Shown here one piece after another: positions 60,386 through 64,000 of a DNA stretch of 64,000 bases (position 1 is its first letter; each line of letters begins with the position of its first letter). A program made the translations under genes and the position numbers. The DNA is from Amycolatopsis rubida (GTDB lineage Bacteria > Actinomycetota > Actinomycetes > Mycobacteriales > Pseudonocardiaceae): assembly GCF_900115345.1 (NCBI RefSeq), contig NZ_FOWC01000001.1, positions 62,001-126,000 on the forward strand. Reading direction: 5' to 3'. The notes under the pieces are model-generated. The model did not search any database and had not been told where the DNA came from. It saw only the letters and a list, made by a program, of their open reading frames with translations.

Positions 60386-61567
60386 TCAGCTCCCCTGCGT
60401 CCCGTAGACCTGGCCCTGCAGCGGGAGCGGCAGCGGCGGCAGCTGGCCGTTCTGCAACGCCTGGAGGACCTGCGCGGTGGACGGCAGCGGAATCGTGCCG
60501 TCGACCACCTTGGCGATGCCGTCGCAGGCGTTGCCGAGCAGCTGCTTGGTCACCGAGGTCTGCTTGAGCAGGCTGCACACCATCACCAGCGGCGGCTGGG
60601 TCAGCTCGTTGAGGTTCGGCCGCGCGTCGAGCGTGCCGGACGAGCCGTTGTAGACGCCGACGATGTTGGACAGCGCGACCGGCGCGACGTCGAGGATCTC
60701 GGCGAGCGAGCTGCGCTGGTCCACCAGCACCTTGGTCACGCTGGCCAGTTTGTCCACATTGGACTTCAACCGGCCGCGGTTGCGTTCGATGAAGCCCTGC
60801 ACCGACTGCAGCGTGGTGCCGAGCTGCTGCACGGTCTGGGCGAGATTGTCCTTCTCCCCGGCGAGGAATCCGCTCACGTCGGCGAGCTGGCTCTCGAACT
60901 GGCGCACCTGGCCGTCGCTGTTGGCCAGCGACTGGGAGAACTTGCCGAGGTTCTGCACCGTCTGGAAGAGGTCGTCCTTGTTGCCCGCCAGCGTGCCGGA
61001 CGCCTGCCCGAGCTTGGTGATCGTGTCGTGCAGCGCCTTGCCGTTGCCGTCGAGGTTGTTCGCCGCGGTGTTCAGCAGGTCCGAGAGCGAGCCGTTCTTG
61101 TTGGCCCCGTTCGGTCCCAGCGTCTCGCTGACCTTCGCCAGGCTGGCGGCGAGCTGGTCGACCTCCAGCGGCACCTCGGTGCGGTCGAGGCCGATCGTCG
61201 CGCCGTCGGAGATCCGCGGGCCGCCGGTGTAGGCCGGGGCCAGCTGGACGTAACGGTCGCTCACCAGCGACGGCGACACGATGACCGCCTTCGCGTCGGC
61301 GGGCACCGCGACCGAGCGGTCGTATTCGAGGTCGACCCGGACCTGGTTGCCCATCGGCTGGACCTTGGTCACCGTGCCCATGTCCACGCCGAGCATCCGG
61401 ACGCTGTTGCCCTCGTAAAGGCCGACGGCGCCGGAGAAGTACGCGGTCAGGTGGGTGCGGCCGGCGTCCTTGAGAGTCCACCAGAGCGCGCCCGCGACCA
61501 CGAGCGCGAGCACGATCGCGATCGTCATGCCGCGCATGAGCGACTGGCCGAAGCGGGTGTCGGTCAT
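60386..61567 (-). CDS. mceD: MceD, Mce-family lipid-transport protein
   Basis: The 393-residue protein starts MTDTRFGQSLMRGMTIAIVL at ATG 61565-61567, overlapping the mceC stop (ATGA). It has a membrane helix at about residues 14-33, the MCE domain (LTAYFSGAVGLYEGNSVRML) and the long helical region with many Asn/Leu heptads. Confidence 0.92.
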   Translation of the reverse strand: MTDTRFGQSLMRGMTIAIVLALVVAGALWWTLKDAGRTHLTAYFSGAVGLYEGNSVRMLGVDMGTVTKVQPMGNQVRVDLEYDRSVAVPADAKAVIVSPSLVSDRYVQLAPAYTGGPRISDGATIGLDRTEVPLEVDQLAASLAKVSETLGPNGANKNGSLSDLLNTAANNLDGNGKALHDTITKLGQASGTLAGNKDDLFQTVQNLGKFSQSLANSDGQVRQFESQLADVSGFLAGEKDNLAQTVQQLGTTLQSVQGFIERNRGRLKSNVDKLASVTKVLVDQRSSLAEILDVAPVALSNIVGVYNGSSGTLDARPNLNELTQPPLVMVCSLLKQTSVTKQLLGNACDGIAKVVDGTIPLPSTAQVLQALQNGQLPPLPLPLQGQVYGTQGS

Positions 61568-62550
61568 TTGGAGTTGCACCCCTCCGGATTGAGCGGGCCG
61601 ACCGAAGGAAGCACCAGGCCGCAGATGTAGTTGTCGAACCAGTGCCCGGTGCCGATCGTGTTGTTGAAGACCCGGATGAACGGCGCGAACTTCTGGATTC
61701 CCTGCGCCAGCGAGTCCTGGTTGCGCTGCAGCATCGACGTGAGCTGGTCGAGCTGGGTGAGCACCGGGTTCAGCTGGCCGTCGTTGTCGTCGATCAGGCC
61801 CTGCAGCTGCGCCGACAGCTGCTTCGACCCGTCGAGCAGCGTCTTGATCGCCTGCTCGCGCTTGCCGATCTCGTCGAGCAGCTGGTTGCCGTCGGTGATC
61901 AGCTTCTGCACCTCGGCGTCGCGGTCGACCAGGGTCTGCGACACCTGGCGCGTGTTGGCCAGCAGGTTCGCCAGCTGCGAATCGCGCTTGGCGATCGTGT
62001 CCGACAGCTTCGAAAGCCCCGACAGCGCGCCCTTCACATCCTGCGGAGTGTTCGAGAACGTCTGGGTGATCGCCTCGAAGCTCTTCGACAGCTGGTTCGT
62101 GTCGATCGCGTCGACCGTCTGCGACAGGCCGCGGAAGGCGTCGAGCACGTCGTAGGGCGACATCGTGCGGTCGCGCGGGATCGGCGAGCCGGGGTCGAGG
62201 TTGCCGTTGCCCTGCGGGTCGAGCGCGAGGTACTTCTGGCCGAGCAGCGTCTTGATCTTGATCGCCGCCGTGGTCTTGTCGCCCATCCAGGCGTCCTTGA
62301 CCTTGAACGACACCTTCACCGACGCGCCGTCCAGCTTGATGTCGGACACCTTGCCGACCTTCACGCCCGCGATCCGCACGTCGTTGTCCTTCTGCAGCCC
62401 GGCCGCTTCGGAGAAGTCCGCGCTGTAGGTGGTGCCGCCGCCGATCACCGGCAGGTCCTCGGAGTTCATCGCGGCGACGAGGCCGAGCGCCATCACCGCG
62501 ATGCCGACCAGTGCGATCGGGATCGGGTTGCGTTTCTGGAAGGACTTCAT
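61564..62550 (-). CDS. mceC: MceC, Mce-family lipid-transport protein
   Basis: The 328-residue protein starts MKSFQKRNPIPIALVGIAVM at ATG 62548-62550, overlapping the mceB stop (ATGA). The MCE domain is YSADFSEAAGLQKDNDVRIA, and the helical domain is followed by a C-terminal Cys pair (NYICGLVLP, PEGCNSK). Confidence 0.92.
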   Translation of the reverse strand: MKSFQKRNPIPIALVGIAVMALGLVAAMNSEDLPVIGGGTTYSADFSEAAGLQKDNDVRIAGVKVGKVSDIKLDGASVKVSFKVKDAWMGDKTTAAIKIKTLLGQKYLALDPQGNGNLDPGSPIPRDRTMSPYDVLDAFRGLSQTVDAIDTNQLSKSFEAITQTFSNTPQDVKGALSGLSKLSDTIAKRDSQLANLLANTRQVSQTLVDRDAEVQKLITDGNQLLDEIGKREQAIKTLLDGSKQLSAQLQGLIDDNDGQLNPVLTQLDQLTSMLQRNQDSLAQGIQKFAPFIRVFNNTIGTGHWFDNYICGLVLPSVGPLNPEGCNSK

Positions 62551-63575
62551 CCCTTGCACCTGTCCCGGTTCGTCGGCAAGAGCGTGAAGTCCGTGTTCGG
62601 CAGCAGTGGCGGCGCGCCGACCGTCCCCGTCATCTCGCACGCGTAGAAGTTGAACCACGAGCCGTAGTCGGCGGTGCGGGTGAGCGCGCTGACCTTCTTC
62701 GGCATGAACTGGATGAAGTGCTCGACGAGCGGCTCGTTCTGGTTCAGGTTCGTGGTGAGCTTGCCCAGCGCGGCGATGTCGTCCTTCAGCGGGGCCCGCG
62801 CGTCGGTGAGCAGACCGGCGGTCGTGGTGGCCAGGTTGCCCAGCCCCTCGATCGCGTCGCCGATCGGCTTGCGGTCCGCGGCGAGGCCGGAGACCAGCTG
62901 CTGCAGCTTCACGATCAGGTCGTTGAGCTGCGGGGTGTGCTGGTTGACCGTGTCGAGCACCGAGTTGAGGTTGTCGATGACCTCGCCGATCACCTGGTCC
63001 TTGTTGGCGATCGTGGTGGCCAGCGACGCGGTGTGCGACAGCAGGCTTTCCACCGTGCCGCCCTCGCCTTGGAGTACCTGGATGACCTCGTACGACAGCT
63101 TGTTCACGTCGGCCGGGTTCAGCGCGGTGAACAGCGGCTTGAAGCCGTTGAACAGCTCGGTCAGGTCCAGCGCGGGCGTGGTGCGTTCGAGCGGGATGGT
63201 GTCACCCGGCTTGAGCGTCGCGCCGCTGGTGTCGTCGCCCTCGCCGAGCGAGACGTAGCGCTGGCCGACCAGGTTGCGGAACTTGATCTGCGCGGTGACG
63301 CCGGCCGGCAGCTTGCGCCCGGCGTCGACCTCGAAGTCCACCTGCGCCTGGCGCTTGTCGACGATCTTCACGTCCTTGACCTGGCCGACCCGGACGCCGG
63401 CGATGCGCACGTCGTCGTTCGGCAGCAGGAGCGTGGCATCGGTGAACCGCGCGGAGTATGCGCTGGTGCTGGTGGTGTTGATGTTCGCGATGCTGATGCC
63501 CAGCACGGTCGTGAACAGCACCGTGATGACCACGAAGATCGTCAGCTTGATCAGCGGTGCGGCGAGTCCCCTCAC
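62547..63575 (-). CDS. mceB: MceB, Mce-family lipid-transport protein
   Basis: The 342-residue protein starts at GTG (MRGLAAPLIKLTIFVVITVL), overlapping the mceA stop (GTGA). The MCE domain includes YSARFTDATLLLPNDDVRIA, and the C-terminal Cys pair (FYACEMTG, RDRCKG) is present as in MceC. Confidence 0.92.
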   Translation of the reverse strand: MRGLAAPLIKLTIFVVITVLFTTVLGISIANINTTSTSAYSARFTDATLLLPNDDVRIAGVRVGQVKDVKIVDKRQAQVDFEVDAGRKLPAGVTAQIKFRNLVGQRYVSLGEGDDTSGATLKPGDTIPLERTTPALDLTELFNGFKPLFTALNPADVNKLSYEVIQVLQGEGGTVESLLSHTASLATTIANKDQVIGEVIDNLNSVLDTVNQHTPQLNDLIVKLQQLVSGLAADRKPIGDAIEGLGNLATTTAGLLTDARAPLKDDIAALGKLTTNLNQNEPLVEHFIQFMPKKVSALTRTADYGSWFNFYACEMTGTVGAPPLLPNTDFTLLPTNRDRCKG

Positions 63576-64000
63576 TTGACCGTCACCTCCGTGCCCCGGT
63601 AGAGCGGGCCGACGAGCAGCGAGCCCCAGCCCGGGAACTGGTTTTGCGAAATCCCCATCTCCGGGCTGACCAGCGCGGCGAGGAAGTTGTTCTCGGCCGC
63701 GGTGTTGACCGGGTTGCCGCCCGAGGCGCCGCCGCCGTTGATCCCCGCCGCGTCCGCCTTGAAGTTGGCCGGGTTCAGGCCCTCGCCCACGGTCTTCGGA
63801 GCCGGGCCCTGTTTGGTGCCGTCCTTGAACGGGCCGTCCGGCGGCTGCTGCGGGAAGGGGTCCGGCAGCGGGTTGAGGTCATAGCAGCGCGGGCCGCGCT
63901 TGTCCTCGAACCGCGGCTCCTCGCCCGGCTTGTACGGCCCGCGGTTCACCACGATCTCCAGCGTGGCGTTCAGACCGGGCTTGCCGGTGCCCTTGCCCAG
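63572..64000 (-). CDS. mceA: MceA, Mce-family lipid-transport protein, C-terminal part
   Basis: The last 142 codons of MceA are present; the gene continues beyond the right edge. The visible part has the typical Cys/Pro-rich segment GPRCYDLNPLPDPFPQQPPD and the end AALVSPEMGISQNQFPGWGS ... RGTEVTVK. The assignment follows from its position before mceB and the family-like C-terminus. The yrbE permease genes are expected further right. Confidence 0.85.
   Translation of the reverse strand: MGKGTGKPGLNATLEIVVNRGPYKPGEEPRFEDKRGPRCYDLNPLPDPFPQQPPDGPFKDGTKQGPAPKTVGEGLNPANFKADAAGINGGGASGGNPVNTAAENNFLAALVSPEMGISQNQFPGWGSLLVGPLYRGTEVTVK

Overview
This is a GC-rich actinobacterial chromosome segment. 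Gene content, mce and ESX loci, and protein sequences point to the Pseudonocardiaceae, most likely Amycolatopsis or a close relative; the genus is an inference. No rRNA, tRNA, CRISPR array, IS element or phage gene was seen.

Layout. (1) 1-10350: an ESX-4-type type VII secretion locus: eccC (partial), eccD, mycP, two WXG100/EspC-like substrate-type genes, eccB, eccE, and a conserved-looking gene of unknown function. Order and orientation relative to truA/rplQ match the ESX-4 region of Mycobacterium tuberculosis (eccB4/mycP4/eccD4/eccC4). (2) 10403-11018: a Doc/ribbon-helix-helix toxin-antitoxin pair with a perfect palindromic operator. (3) 11046-29181: truA, then the alpha, spc and S10 ribosomal operons read backwards on the minus strand (rplQ, rpoA, rpsD, rpsK, rpsM, rpmJ, infA, map, adk, secY, rplO ... 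rpsJ). An unexpected 61-codon ORF sits between rpsM and rpsK. (4) 29552-33938: tuf, fusA, rpsG, rpsL (str operon). (5) 34532-47350: an accessory block between the str operon and rpoBC. It holds a GNAT acetyltransferase and a five-gene cell-envelope operon (secreted SELENBP1/methanethiol-oxidase-like beta-propeller, polytopic membrane protein, two tiny secreted proteins, MmpS-like protein). It also holds a T7SS-effector-like cassette (YbaB/EspL-like, EspC-like, large helical WxG protein) followed by two tandem-duplicated membrane proteins, a zinc-ribbon protein and a frameshifted gene remnant. (6) 47362-55078: rpoC and rpoB with terminator and promoter. (7) 55635-56081: a gamma-class chorismate mutase without a signal peptide. 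(8) 56142-64000: an mce operon (mceA partial through mceF) with two Mce-associated membrane protein genes.

How the parts work together. Most of the window is the conserved translation/transcription core (ribosomal proteins, IF-1, EF-Tu, EF-G, RNA polymerase alpha, beta and beta-prime, SecY, Adk, Map). It is flanked by two envelope systems typical of mycolic-acid-type and related actinobacteria, ESX secretion and Mce import. The second T7SS-type cassette (40769-45991) has no machinery genes of its own and would depend on an ESX apparatus such as the one at 1-10350. The least understood items are the 40769-45991 cassette, the SELENBP1-like operon (35280-40158), the unknown ESX-4 gene with its preceding 29-codon ORF, the 61-codon ORF inside the alpha operon, and a 24-bp perfect palindrome upstream of secY.
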